From Manihot esculenta (taxonomy: Eukaryota; Streptophyta; Magnoliopsida; Malpighiales; Euphorbiaceae), in the NCBI RefSeq assembly GCF_001659605.2, contig NC_035165.2, positions 11,156,445 through 11,220,444 on the forward strand: a stretch of 64,000 bases of DNA, written 5' to 3'. The notes beneath the pieces are model-generated. The model was not told where the DNA came from. It ran no database searches and saw nothing but the letters and a program-made list of their open reading frames with translations. Position 1 is the stretch's first letter; each line of letters starts with the position of its first letter. This document shows, piece by piece, positions 24,601 through 33,743 of the stretch. The translations under genes and the position numbers were made by a program.

Positions 24601-26325
24601 GTGCATTTAGTGGAAGAGCCAGCAGTACCTGTGCAGGCTATAGAGCAACCAGTTGCAGCTCATCCATTAGTTCATCAAATGACTACAAGGTCTAAGTCAG
24701 GTATTGTGAAACCAAATCCTAAATATGCCTTAGCTGTTTCTATTTCTCCTACAATTCCAAGGGAACCAAAAAATGTTAAAACTGCGTTAGCTCATTCTGG
24801 TTGGAAAAATGCTATGTTAGAAGAATATAATGCCTTGCTTCGTAATAATACTTGGGTTTTAGTTCCTAGAACAGCTGCTTTGCACGTCATAGGATGTAAA
24901 TGGGTCTTTAAGGCAAAATTAAAACCTGATGGTTCTTTAGATCGTCTTAAAGCCCGACTTGTAGCAAAGGGTTTTCATCAACTTGATGGAATTGACTATA
25001 CTGAAACTTTTTCTCCTGTGATTAAGCCTGGTACTATTCGGTTAATATTGTCTATTGCTTTGATTAAACATTGGCCGATTCGTCAATTAGATGTTAAAAA
25101 TGCGTTCTTGCACGGTTATATTGCTGAAGATATTTTTATGGAGCAACCTCCAGGTATGTTAGATTCTAACAAGCCTTCATATGTTTGTAAATTGCAACGG
25201 GCTCTGTATGGATTGAAACAAGCGCCTCGCGCTTGGTTTGATAGGCTTAGTACCTTTCTAATTAATTATGGTTTTTTTTGTAGTCTTGCTGATCCGTCAC
25301 TTTTTGTTTTGCATTCATCTGCTGGGATTTTAGTTTTATTAGTTTATGTTGATGATATGCTGCTCACTGGTTCCTCTCTAGCTCTTGTTCAATCATTTAT
25401 ACAGGTTCTCGGTTCTGAGTTTTCCATGAAAGATCTTGGACCTCTTCATCATTTTTTGGGCATTGAGGTTCAAACTATGGCTGACGGCATGCATCTATCT
25501 CAAACACACTATGCCTATACAATTTTAGAACGTGCTCTCATGACAGATTGTCAGCCCATGCCGACGCCTATGGCTCAAAAGTTGGATTTGACGTCAGATG
25601 ACACTCCAGTAGCTGATCCGAGTTTTTTTCGCGGGCTTGTTGGTGCCTTGCAATATCTAACTTTAACTCGACCAGATCTTTCTTACAGTGTTAATTTCAT
25701 TTCTCAATTTATGCATTCTCCAACTATGGCACATTTTAAATGTGTTCGTCGCATTTTACGATATTTGAAAGGGACTATTCATTTTGGTTTATCACTTACC
25801 GCAAATACTTCACTTGATTTATGTGCTTTTTCGGATGCAGATTGGGCAGGTTGTCCAACTACTAGGCGTTCTACCACTGGCTACTGCACATTTCTTGGTT
25901 CTAATATAATCTCTTGGTGTGCCAAAAAACAATCAACTGTGGCCCGGTCCAGTACTGAGGCTGAATATCGGGCTATGGCGCATACCGCTGCTGAGCTTAC
26001 TTGGTTAAGTTATATTCTGGCAGACCTTCATATTCCTATTTCTCGAACTCCAGTTCTCTATGGCGATAATCTTAGTGCTTTGTATTTGACTGTAAAACCA
26101 GTGTTTCATGCTCGTAGTAAACACATAGAACTCGACTATCATTATGTAAGGGAGCGTGTTGCTCAAGGAGCTCTTGTGACTAAACATGTTTCGACATTTC
26201 ATCAACTTGCTGATATATTTACAAAGATCATGACTAAAGCTCGCCTCGCTCAATTTCGTACCAAACTATGTCTTCAACCTCGCCATAGTTTGCGGGGGGA
26301 TAATAACGAATATGTTGTGGAGTGA
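21691..26325 (+). CDS. Ty1/copia Gag-Pol polyprotein, intact
   Basis: A single frame of 1544 codons. ATG at 21691 is chosen because the region before it is the primer-binding site. Order: copia-type Gag; CCHC zinc knuckle CQYCGKDGHIAKIC (about residue 293); aspartic protease ADSGASHHM (about 338); GAG-pre-integrase HQRLGHP; integrase core with CDLWGP and HSDGGGEF (about 591); a long Glu/Pro/Val-rich linker with repeated VEQP-like words; reverse transcriptase with QLDVKNAFLHG and YVDDMLLTG (about 1219); RNase H with FSDADWAGC and STEAEYRAM. This domain order (integrase before RT) defines Ty1/copia. All visible catalytic residues are kept. The stop TGA at 26323-26325 lies 23 bases inside the 3' LTR, so the LTR encodes the last codons. 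Confidence 0.96.
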   Translation: MASISLNVANFVTLKLKQSNYPLWREQVLSLAESQELSDHLVTGYPASQKFATPPTPTPENYQPQLSDEFKAWQKSDRLLRGWICGTLSEESLGLVIGLDTVHAVWSALKDAYAQDSQEREFTLRQQLTYFRKDESKTITEHLRLFKEVCDSLAAIGKTVPDEEKVFCLLTSLGPQYETFTTTMLKPPRPTYNELVSQLKNHDQRRSWFSSQTDSTFDQIAPHVAFYGNQQRQSGSNSNRQSGFNSQGRGFQAQQNRNPNQDKGMSSSQYRFPFGKLRRMTPAERELYKNEVCQYCGKDGHIAKICWWIPKVADEKVPQAPAALTLDNGVMDSDWVADSGASHHMTGNKQILNSVSKYYGSDAIAIGNGTFLPIDGVGETFINQKNQLPVSNVLLVPELKQNLLSIGQLTDDYPINCEFSNVSVHVKDRKTGQVLLSGPRKHNLYTLSGMPMAHFSNRFRTGTAAVWHQRLGHPQASAVSILFNKKLIDVTGSLRSKFLCDSCQLGKLSKLPFCTSDHSSSAIFDKIHCDLWGPAPVVSFAKFKYYACLVDDFSKYSWLIPLKKKSDFFIAYVAFENFVLRQFGKQIKIFHSDGGGEFVNTKLSSHFLATGIKHQVSCPHTPEQMGAVERRHRVIRELGMTMMYHSHMPLCMWVEAFQTAVFLLNRLPTSVLHNETPFFMLNGINFDYTSLRVFGSKCFPYIWDSKRNKFDPKSCLCVFVGYSEKHKGYKCFNPRTKKFIISRHVSFDEAVFPFKSLSSNVAHAFEVMNPWLDSLNADVITGVMSTSINNVLSSDSALLQPEQGGVLPLQAAAVESEELISSSSLLAAENSESLNSIVVAPHITQSSPFVAGNSSQSHVRNIDIDEVVHDSIFTAAGPAHEDLTEPTVVVDTEAADSVLGQGQTSLPADFLPRNKLPAASLHTVEQPAESLTVDALQTAPLYVDELPETNEHAVEQSVASGSAEQQLAVDVHLVEEPAVPVQAIEQPVAAHPLVHQMTTRSKSGIVKPNPKYALAVSISPTIPREPKNVKTALAHSGWKNAMLEEYNALLRNNTWVLVPRTAALHVIGCKWVFKAKLKPDGSLDRLKARLVAKGFHQLDGIDYTETFSPVIKPGTIRLILSIALIKHWPIRQLDVKNAFLHGYIAEDIFMEQPPGMLDSNKPSYVCKLQRALYGLKQAPRAWFDRLSTFLINYGFFCSLADPSLFVLHSSAGILVLLVYVDDMLLTGSSLALVQSFIQVLGSEFSMKDLGPLHHFLGIEVQTMADGMHLSQTHYAYTILERALMTDCQPMPTPMAQKLDLTSDDTPVADPSFFRGLVGALQYLTLTRPDLSYSVNFISQFMHSPTMAHFKCVRRILRYLKGTIHFGLSLTANTSLDLCAFSDADWAGCPTTRRSTTGYCTFLGSNIISWCAKKQSTVARSSTEAEYRAMAHTAAELTWLSYILADLHIPISRTPVLYGDNLSALYLTVKPVFHARSKHIELDYHYVRERVAQGALVTKHVSTFHQLADIFTKIMTKARLAQFRTKLCLQPRHSLRGDNNEYVVE

Positions 26326-26675
26326 TAAGGTGGAGTGATGTGATAAGGTGGAGTGATAAGGTTGATTAGTTTTATTCCCCTGGAGTAATAAGGTTGGTTA
26401 GTTGAGGCTAGAGTATTTTTTTCTGTAAATATATTTGGATGATTTAGTGATAAGGGTTCTTTGAGTAATTAGCTAGCTTACGTAAATATAGTCAGTTGCA
26501 GTCCGTGATTATTGCCTTACGTTTTGAATATTTGTTGCAAGTCTAGTTTATTTAAACTTAGGCTAGAGCTCATTTCTGTATCAAGTGAAAAACATTAAGA
26601 AATAATATAAGCATTCGTTTTATTCAAACCTTTATTTTCTTCTTCTTGGTTTTATTCAAACCTTTATTTTCTTCT
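26301..26675 (+). repeat. 3' LTR of the Ty1/copia element
   Basis: 375 bp, no difference seen from 21287-21661. Preceded by the G-rich polypurine tract and followed by target-site duplication CAAGC. Its first 25 bases are also the end of the gag-pol coding frame. Confidence 0.93.
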
Positions 26676-26839
26676 CAAGCATACTGCTTAGCGCTGGGAC
26701 TGCAACCAACCCAACTATAACGCCTTTTCAATGTCACGACTCTAAGGAGAGGGGTTGGATTGTGTAAGGTTGATTCTGAGGGCAAGGCTAGGAAGGTAGT
26801 TGAAAAGACAATCCTTCGTAAGGCCTTTCAAATGATGTC
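26676..26839. other. Flank of the copia insertion, duplicated block plus unidentified sequence
   Basis: 26676-26742 (CAAGCATACTG, then ACTATAACGCCTTTTCA) is a diverged copy of 21204-21263, so the copia landed in or next to an existing short tandem duplication of about 80 bases. 26743-26839 is not recognised. Confidence 0.5.
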
Positions 26840-27344
26840 TGTAATACCCGGTTAAACTCCAGTGTCGGAATTTTAACTTTCCGACAAAATCTCCAACGAA
26901 ATCTGAAATCTCAAAGCTAGAATTTTTTGAAGGATAAAATGGGCTTTTACAAAATGAATTTGAAGCATTTTTAAACATGTTTAAAAAAAAAAGAGTTTTA
27001 TAAAGGTTTTAAGGTTCGGTTGCCAAACCTTCAAATTTCGGCTGTTGAAGATGGTTTCTCCAGCCACCTATAAAAAAGGATTCTACTCGAAATGGAGAGA
27101 ACTTTCTCTCCATTTCGAGCAGAGGTGAGTTTTCCTAACCCTCTCCTTCATAATGCTTCTTTTAAGCAGTTTTTTTCGTGAGTTTTTACATTTGTTTTGA
27201 AAATTTGAGTTGTGTTTCAAAGTTCTAGCTCTTGTGATCTTCTAAGTTCATCCATTTTCCTTCCCCAAAACCTTCTCTTTGTTGTTGTGGTTGTGTTCCT
27301 TCAAAGAGGTAAGTTTGGCTTCTCTAACCCTTTTGTTTTGGACT
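26840..27344 (+). repeat. Truncated Tekay-like Ty3/gypsy LTR remnant
   Basis: Starts TGTAATACCCGGTTAAACTC and continues with CAGTGTCGGAATTTT, resembling the start of the intact Tekay LTR in this window read on the minus strand (TGTAATACCCGGCTAGACTC at 37270/44944). It carries a GGTTCGGTTGCCAAACC motif (27013) comparable to the GGCCGAAC motifs of that LTR and a TATA-like CTATAAAAAAGG at 27069. It stops where the second copia element starts (27345), so it is either truncated or interrupted. A distant relative, not a copy, of the intact element. Confidence 0.6.
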
Positions 27345-27529
27345 TGTTATAAGTTATAGGAAGTAAATATGTTAATATAGGAAGTAAATATTGATAGATG
27401 GGTTAGTTGCTTAATCTTAGGGATTGTATAATCATAGGCTTGATTTTCCTTCCTTCTTAGATACCGTCTCTCATGTATAAATAGGTTGTAATCTCTATTA
27501 TGAAATACAATAAATATTATCCTTCTACA
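27345..27529 (+). repeat. 5' LTR of the second Ty1/copia element
   Basis: 185 bp, TG..CA ends, immediately followed by TGGTATCAGA. It contains two GGAAGTAAATAT repeats near the start (27360 and 27380) and a TATA-like box about 50 bases before its end. No partner LTR was found downstream. Confidence 0.75.
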
Positions 27530-27838
27530 TGGTATCAGAACCATTCTCATAGAAATTTTTTTCTTTTCTCTCTCGTCAAGTTTAAAATTTTTTTTTTTGG
27601 AGACTTAGGGCTCCATTCATTTGGGTTATCCATAAAGGGTAACATTTGGATCTTACCATCACTGGAGTCGCCACACCGACCCCTTGTCCGATCTGAGGTT
27701 TGTTTGCCGTTCGGGTGTTGGGTGGAGGTATTTTTTGGTACTGTTCATATTCGGGTAGTGTTCATATTCGGGTACTGTTCACGGGTATTGTTCTTCTGAT
27801 CCTTTGTTATTTTGATTGTTTTTGGGTTGGTTGTCCTA

Positions 27839-30800
27839 ATGGCTGAAGTTAAAACCACCGTAACTGATGTGATTCCTGTGATGACTAAAATCACGGAACA
27901 CAAATTAAATGGATCTAATTTTTTAGATTGGAGTAAGACTATTCGTATTTATTTACGAAGTATTGCAATGGATGATCATCTTACTAAGGATCCTCCAACT
28001 GATGAAACTTGTAGAGTTTGGATGAGGGATGATGATCATTTGTTTCTGCAGATTCGAAATTCTATTCATAGTGAGGTGATTAGTCTTATTAATCACTGTG
28101 AATTTGTTAAAGAATTAATGGAGTATTTGAAATTTTTATATTCTAGCAAAGGGAATATTTCCCGTATTTATGATGTGTGTAAGGCATTTTACCAAGTCGA
28201 AAAAAATTATAGAACTTTGACATCCTATTTTATGGATTTTAAAAGAGTTTATGAAGAATTTAATGTATTGATGCCCTTTAGTACATATGTGAAAACTCAA
28301 CAAGCTCAACGAGAGCAAATGGTTGTTATGAGCTTTCTTGTAGGTCTCCCTCTAGAGTTTGAGACAGCTAAATCTCATATTATTTCTGACTATGAAATAT
28401 CATCGTTACATGATGTGTTCACTAGGGTATTGCGTACAGAATCTCCAATTCCTTCACACCCCACTAGTGCCCTTGTTAACCGCAATGACAATGGCAAACT
28501 GAATAATAAAGGTGGGCAAAGGGGAGGTTTTAATGGTGGTAAAAGCTCTTAGCATTCTGGGAAAACAGGTTCTACTTCTGACTCAGGAGGAATCATTTGT
28601 TATTACTGCTGCGAACCTGGACATACTAAGAAAACATGTCAAAAACTACAGAATAAGAATCAGTGTACACAAATGGCGCATATGGCAGTTGAGGCCGCTT
28701 CAGATCATGGGATTTTGATATCTGAAGATGAGTATGCACAATTTACCCAATACCAGACATCTCTGAAATCCTTTAATTCCTCCTCTATCACTGCAATTGC
28801 CGAGTCAGGTAACTCTACTGCATGTCTTATGTCTTCATCCTCCAAATGGGTTATTGATTCTGGTGCTATCGATCATATTTCAGGTAATTCTACCGTTTTG
28901 TCCAATCTTGAGTCTCATGCATTGACTTCTTATGTTACTCTTACTGATGGTACTAAATCTTTTTTCATGGGTTCTGGTCATGTCAACTTAATCCCTTCTC
29001 TTTCTGTATCCTCTGTGTTATGTCTCCCTAAGTTCGCATTTAATTTGCTTTTTGTTAGTAAACTCACTCATGCGTTGAATTGTTGTGTCTCATTCTTTTC
29101 TAATCACTGTATTTTTCAGGATCTTTCGACGAAGCAGATTATTGGTAGAAGGCGTGAGTCAGAGGGTCTCTACGTCTTGGATCAGCAACTACCTAGATCA
29201 CTTGCATGTTCCACGCGCTTAACATCTTTTGATGTTCATTATCGTTTGGGGCATCCTTCTCTCTCGGCTTTGAAGAAGTTATATCCACAGTTTCATTCTT
29301 TGTCTGTTTTAGATTGTGAGTCTTGTCAATTTGCCAAATATCATTGTTTGCCTTCAGTATCTGGAGTCAATAAACGGGCTTCGTCCCCCTTTGAGTTAGT
29401 ACATTCAGATGTTTGGGGTCATTGTCCTACTGTTTCTAAGTCTGGCTTTAAGTACTTTCTTACTTTTGTTGATGACTTCTCTCGTACTACTTGGTTATTT
29501 TTAATGAAGAGTCGTTCAGAATTATTTTCTATCTTTTGTGCGTTTTATGCTGAAATCCAAACTCAATTCAATGTTCCCATTCGTATATTGCAAAGTGATA
29601 ATGCTAAAGAGTATCTCTCTAGGGAATTTCAATCTTATTTGTTACAAAAAGAGATTCTTCATCAGTCCTCTTGTATTGACACTCCTTCACAAAATGGAGT
29701 TGCCGAAAGAAAAAATCGTTATCTTCTTGAAGTAGCCAGAGCCCTCTTATTCCAAATGAAAGTACCTAAATATTTTTGGGCTGATGCTGTATCCACTGCT
29801 TGTTTTTTTATTAATCGCATGCCTTCCTCCATCCTTCTTAGTGATATCCCTTATAATATTTTATTTCTCACTAAATCTTTATTTCCTATTGAGCCACGTA
29901 TCTTTGGGTGTACTTGTTTTGTTCGTGATGTTCGTCCACAGGTTACTAAATTGGATCCCAAATCACTCAAATGTGTCTTCCTTGGCTACTCTCGACGTCA
30001 AAAAAGTTATCGTTGTTTTTCTCCTGATCTGAATTGGTACCTTGTGTCTGCAGATGTAATATTCTTTGAGTCCACTCCGATTTTTCCGCCATCATCTGTT
30101 TATAACACCCAAGGTGAGGAAGATGACCTCTTGTTATACACTGTTCGCTCTCTGTCTCCTCAAACTACTCCTACACCTTTTGCTCATGTGCCAGGTCGCC
30201 CTCCCATCTTTCATGTGTATTCCAAACGCTTAGAGGACTCTGACTCCGCTCCGCTACCCGTTTCTTCGTTGACAGATCCTGCTCCCACTGATCCTTCACT
30301 GTCTGATTTGGATTTGCCCATTGCTCTTCGCAAAGGTAAACGTACTTGCACTTATCCTATTTCAGCTTGTATCTCTTATGATCAATTATCCTCTTCTTCT
30401 CGTTGTTTTGCCACTGCTTTAGATTCTATTTCAGTTCTCAAAACTGTTATTGAGGCTTTGTCCCATCCTGGTTGGCGTGCTGCAATGGAAGAGAAAATGA
30501 TGGCCCTTGACACTAATGGTACTTGGGAGTTGATGTTCTTGCCCCTAGGAAAGCGGGCTATTGGGTGCAAATAGGTGTTTGCAGTGAAACTAAATCCTGA
30601 TGGATCTGTTGCTCGCCTCAAGGCCCGTTTAGTGGCCAAAGGTTATGCACAAAGTTATGGAGTTGACTATTCTGATACATTTTCTCCAGTTGCCAAGCTC
30701 GCATCTATTCGATTGTTTATTTCCTTGGCAGCTACACATGATTGGCCTTTGCATCAACTGGATATTAAAAATGCTTTTCTTCATGGTGATCTTTAGGAGG

Positions 30801-31090
30801 AGGTCTATATTGAGCAACCACCTGGTTTTATTGCTCAGGGAGAGTCAGGCAAGGTTTGTAGACTTTGAAAATCTCTTTATGGCTTGAAACAGAGTCCTCG
30901 GGCATGGTTTGGCAGGTTTAGTGAGGTGGTCCAATAGTTTGGAATAAAGATGAATAAGTGTGATCACTCAGTATTTTATAGAAATTCTGATAGCGGAGTA
31001 ATTCTGCTTGTAGTATATGTGGATAATATCGTTATCACAGGAAGCGACATTGCTTGCATCACATCCCTAAAAGAATTTCTTAAAACACAA
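27839..31090 (+). pseudogene. Ty1/copia gag-pol with five in-frame stops and no frameshift
   Basis: Read in one frame from ATG 27839: copia Gag (KLNGSNFLDWSKTIRIYL), CCHC knuckle CYYCCEPGHTKKTC (about 28600), protease VIDSGAIDHIS (28851; the usual residue is T in place of the second I), GAG-pre-integrase YRLGHPS, integrase with VHSDVWG, LQSDNAKEY and NGVAERKNR, and reverse transcriptase with [22 protein letters not shown] and YVDNIVITG. Stops lie at 28550 (TAG), 30572 (TAG, replacing Trp in GCKWVF), 30794 (TAG), 30866 (TGA) and 30935 (TAG). The catalytic YVDD is YVDN, so the enzyme would be dead. The frame is broken off near 31090. Confidence 0.9.
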
Positions 31091-31092
31091 TT

Positions 31093-33743
31093 ATTCACCT
31101 GCTGCTGTCATCTTAGCTAGAAGGTCCACCTCTTCATTATTGCCTCTGGCCACCGGTGATGTTTGCAGCTGTCTTGCCTGTCTTTGACTTTCTCCATTAA
31201 AGATCGAACCTTTTCCTCGTATTTGATGAGATTTGGTTCTTGGACATTGAATTGTCCCTGGCACTAATTAACAACCAATTGTGAGTCACTAAAAATAATG
31301 AATTTTTAGATACCTAATTCCTTAATGATTCTTAGGGCCATTATTATAGCCTTATACTCAGCTACGTTGTTGGTGGCATTGAAGGTGAGCTTTTTCGCAT
31401 ACCAAACCTTTATACCGGTTTGAGACTACAACATGATCCCAATTCCTAAATCCCTAGCCTTACAAGCTCTATCTATGCAAATCTTTCATTCTTCTATGGT
31501 CGCTTCAGAGGACTCTGAATGTTCTAATGGCGAAGTCAGTTTCGCAATAAAATCGACTAGTATCTGGGCTTTCATGGCCTTCCTTGGAACATACCTGATA
31601 TCATAGGCCGATAATATTACCATCTAAGTGGACAACCACCCTGAAAACTCCGGCCTGTGTAGAACCCTTTGCAGAGGGTAATCGGTTCTGACTTCTATGG
31701 TGTGTGACTCGAAATATGCATGCAACTTTGTGGCCAACATGAGGACTGCAAATGGCAATTTTTCAAGAGGAGGGTAATTCAATTCTGCCCTTTTCAGAAC
31801 TTAGCTGGCGTAATATACTAGGCTTTGTTCCCATTGTTTTTGCAAATGAGTGCTGAGCAAACTGTTTCCTGTGTCACAAACACATATAGAAACAAGACTT
31901 TGCCTTCAATGGGCGGGCTTAGCAGTGGAGGAGATGATAAAAAGATTTTTTAGATTTTTAAAAGTCTCTGTGCACTTTTCTCCTCACTCAAACTTACATT
32001 TTCCCTTCAAGGCCTTAAAGAACAGGAGACACCTTTTGTTCAAACATGATATGAATCGCTCCAGGGCAGCGACTCGCCCATTTAACCTTTGTACTCCATT
32101 GATGATTTTGGGTGCTTTCATGTTTTGGATAGCGCTGATTTTCTTAGGATTCGCTTTTATGCCTCTTTCTAAGATGATATATCCTAGAAACTTTCCAGTC
32201 TTTACTCCAAAGGTACACTTTTCAGGATTCAGCTTCATGCTCACCTTGTCTAAGATGTCAAAGACTTTTCGTATATCCTCCGGGTGGTCTTCCAATGATT
32301 GGCTCTTTACCACCAGATCATCCACATACACCTCGACGGTTGATCCCACTATGTCCTTGAAGATTTTTTATACTAATTTTTGGTACGTGGCTCTTGCGTT
32401 TTTCAAGCCAAAAAGCATTATTTTGTAGCAGTAAACTCCTTCATCCGTTATGAATGTGCTCTTCTCTACATTCTCGGTATCCATCATGATTTGATGGTAT
32501 CCTGAGATGGCATCAAGAAAGGAAACCACCGCATGACTTGAGGCCGAGTCCACTAATCTGTTGATGGACGGCAATGGGTAATGATCTTTCGGACATGCTT
32601 TATTTCGATCAGTAAATCCACACACATCCTTCACTTTCCGTTAGCTTTCTTTACTAGGACTGCATTGGCCAGCCATGGGGTACTAGACTTCCTTTATTAA
32701 TTCTGCATTAAAAAACTTATCAACCTCTTCTTTGATTACTTGTTGTCCCTCTGGTGCGAACTTTCTTTTCTTTTGTTGGACTGATTTGACGTTCTTGTCA
32801 ATAGATAACTTGTGGGTGATAAGGGCCAGATCTACACCCGTTACCTCCATTGGAGACCAAGCAAAAGTGGTTACTCGGCTCTTTAGCAACTCTATTAGAC
32901 CATCTTTATTTTACCAGTTAATGTGGTGTCCCGTACCTTTTGCTCCTTACCTATTTGTACCTCCTCTACTGAGTCTGTCGGTCCTGACTTTACGTGAGAC
33001 TTCAATTTTTCCAGTAAGTCGATGGACATAGCTGCTTTCCTGAGACTTTTTGCTAGGTGTCCCTAACCTTCTTTGGTTAGCCTCGGATTGCCTCAGACTA
33101 TTGTGATCCCTCTAGAGCTGGAAGCTTAAGACACATAGCACCCATATTAATAATGATACTGTGGCAGTTTAGGATCAGATGACCGAGAACGACATTGTAT
33201 GCAAATGGGATATCTACCACTGCGAACTCTGCATATAACTCTCGCATATACTTTTCGTCACTCAGTATTAGGGGAAAGTTAATGGTACTCAGTATTACCT
33301 CGGTCTTATCTCCTAATCCTACTAAGAATAAAAAACTCTGACAATACTGTTTTTATCCAAGCCTAATTTATTAAAAACATTTAAGATGAGAATGTTAACA
33401 GAGCTACTTGTATCTACAAATACTCGCCTTACCTCGTACTGATTTAAGACGATTTAAATGACCAGCGGGTTATTTTGAAAGAATCCAATCGCTTTATCAA
33501 TTGGACCGAACCTCACCTCTTGCTTGGTCCATGGTTCTTAATTGACAGATAGGATGTCTTTTACTACCTGCTTATTTTTTTCTTTGCCCTTATCAAGTCC
33601 TCCCATAATGACATATACAATTCCAACCATTTTAAGAGATAGAGAAGAAAGATTTCTTTTTTAGAAAGAAAGGAAATAAGGGACCAATTTTAGCCCAAAT
33701 GAACAGATAGAGTTCAATGGATGTTCTTGGCAACAGAACCAAA
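31093..33743 (-). pseudogene. Tat-type Ty3/gypsy pol remnant, gag deleted
   Basis: Minus strand, from high to low coordinate: leader next to LTR B; aspartic protease piece VRRVFVDTSSSVNIL (about 33430); reverse transcriptase pieces HKLSIDKNVKSVQQKKR (32820), KDHYPLPSINRLVDSASSH (32570) with SFLDAISGYHQIM, and VEVYVDDLVVKS (32330); connection KAPKIINGVQRLNGRVAAL; a first RNase H with tether (31600-31960); and a second RNase H-like segment with NNVAEYKAIIMALRI and IFSDSQLVVN (31270-31500). Two RNase H domains in series are typical of the Tat/Ogre lineage. Many stops and frameshifts. No gag is found between LTR B and protease, so gag has been lost. Integrase is missing, cut at 31093. Confidence 0.82.

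Larger units (their letters stand above)
21287..26675 (+). mobile_element. Complete, very young Ty1/copia LTR retrotransposon
   Basis: The element is 5389 bp: two 375-bp LTRs (21287-21661 and 26301-26675) that I read as identical, a primer-binding site TGGTATCAGAGC at 21662 (complement of initiator tRNA-Met), a single gag-pol frame, and a polypurine tract TGCGGGGGGA ending at 26300. A 5-bp target-site duplication CAAGC flanks it (21282-21286 and 26676-26680). The LTRs start TA and end CT, one of the known non-canonical terminus classes of plant copia elements. Identical LTRs and an unbroken frame indicate a recent, possibly still competent insertion. It sits inside the remnant of an older Tat-type element. 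Confidence 0.95.
27345..31093 (+). mobile_element. Decayed, 3'-truncated second Ty1/copia element
   Basis: A 185-bp 5' LTR (27345-27529, TGTTATAAG to CTTCTACA, with TATA-like TGTATAAATAGG at 27474) is followed by primer-binding site TGGTATCAGA at 27530 and a gag-pol region from 27839. The reverse transcriptase stops being readable near 31090, where minus-strand Tat-type sequence begins; RNase H and the 3' LTR are absent. The frame stays in register for over 3.2 kb with five in-frame stops. It is a different family from the intact copia at 21287 (short LTRs with TG..CA ends, different sequence). Confidence 0.88.
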
